NCBI GenBank assembly: GCA_015486895.1
Contig: WFQT01000435.1
Span: 1 to 6,385 of the forward strand
Length of the DNA: 6,385 nt
From: Anaerolineae bacterium
Lineage (GTDB): Bacteria > Chloroflexota > Anaerolineae > JAADDB01
Direction of reading: 5' to 3'
The notes beneath the pieces are model-generated. The model saw only the letters and a program-made list of their open reading frames with translations, did no database searches and was not told the DNA's origin. Positions 6,183 to 6,385 of this stretch are shown here, piece after piece (position 1 is the stretch's first letter; each line of letters starts with the position of its first letter). The position numbers and the translations under genes were made by a program.

Positions 6183-6215
6183 GAGGAGGGGACAGTTTTC
6201 AATTGTCCCCTCCTC
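6183..6215. terminator. Perfect 12-bp inverted repeat between convergent genes, likely bidirectional terminator
   Basis: GAGGAGGGGACA (6183-6194) and TGTCCCCTCCTC (6204-6215) are perfectly complementary around a 9-base loop (6195-6203). The stem lies 67 bases after the beta-helix stop and 34 bases beyond the stop of the minus-strand permease, which is where a shared terminator of convergent genes belongs. Neither strand has a U-tract after the stem, so it is not a textbook intrinsic terminator. It may stop transcription weakly or protect the 3' ends of both mRNAs. Confidence 0.6.
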
Positions 6216-6249
6216 TGGGATGTTATTCAGCCCTGGTGGAGGCGTCGGG

Positions 6250-6385
6250 TTATAGCTCCCGCAATACCTGGGCTACCTCCATTTTGGCCAGGCGGTGGTT
6301 TGCAATCAAGGTGGCGATAGTCATTCCTACCAGGGCCAGCGCTAACAAGATGAACAAGGCGGCCCAGGGCACAGCCATACCTGCA
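6250..6385 (-). CDS. FtsX-like permease family protein, C-terminal fragment (runs off the window)
   Basis: Read on the minus strand, the last 44 residues of a protein are visible, ending in TAA at 6250-6252. The frame stays open to the window edge. A hydrophobic helix (PWAALFILLALALVGMTIATL) is followed by a short basic tail, NHRLAKMEVAQVLREL. A last membrane helix followed by a tail ending in (A/V)LR(E/Y)x is typical of the FtsX/MacB permease superfamily, where it closes the fourth helix of the C-terminal FtsX domain. Such permeases work with an ABC ATPase in lipoprotein release, peptide efflux or cell-envelope control; which of these cannot be told from 44 residues. It converges on the beta-helix gene and shares the inverted repeat at 6183-6215. 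Confidence 0.75.
   Translation of the reverse strand, partial: AGMAVPWAALFILLALALVGMTIATLIANHRLAKMEVAQVLREL

Overview
The window looks like chromosomal DNA of a moderately GC-rich bacterium, most likely a member of the Chloroflexota (Anaerolineae or Caldilineae type). This is an inference from family resemblance. The N-termini of both ABC subunits, the secreted beta-helix protein with a choice-of-anchor Q-like end, and its short aromatic/hydrophobic tail are all combinations I associate with that phylum. No marker gene or rRNA is present to confirm it.

Layout: positions 1-344 hold no convincing gene. They contain a dense run of hairpins with mutually exclusive pairings (about 35-188), then a plausible sigma70-type promoter (286-314) and a Shine-Dalgarno site. 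Two plus-strand genes follow (345-2120 and 2203-4008). They encode the two halves of a heterodimeric ABC exporter. The first has Asp in place of the catalytic Glu after Walker B, and the second has a changed signature motif (LSMGQ). Together they predict one degenerate and one working ATP site. The junction between them is odd. A 21-codon mini-ORF ends one base before the TTG start of the second gene, while the best ribosome binding site in the window points at an ATC codon 12 bases further upstream.

Positions 4009-4516 are noncoding as far as I can tell. They hold short-period direct repeats (around 4036-4106), a large nested inverted-repeat structure (about 4148-4259), and a promoter for the next gene (4458-4485). 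The gene at 4517-6115 encodes a secreted right-handed beta-helix protein. After it, a perfect 12-bp inverted repeat (6183-6215) lies between convergent genes, and the window ends inside the C-terminal end of a minus-strand FtsX-like permease.

The two ABC genes almost certainly act as one membrane complex exporting an unknown, probably hydrophobic, substrate. The beta-helix gene has its own promoter and no evident functional tie to the exporter. I see no defence system, mobile element or CRISPR array. The least explained parts are the two structured noncoding stretches and the start region of the second ABC gene.
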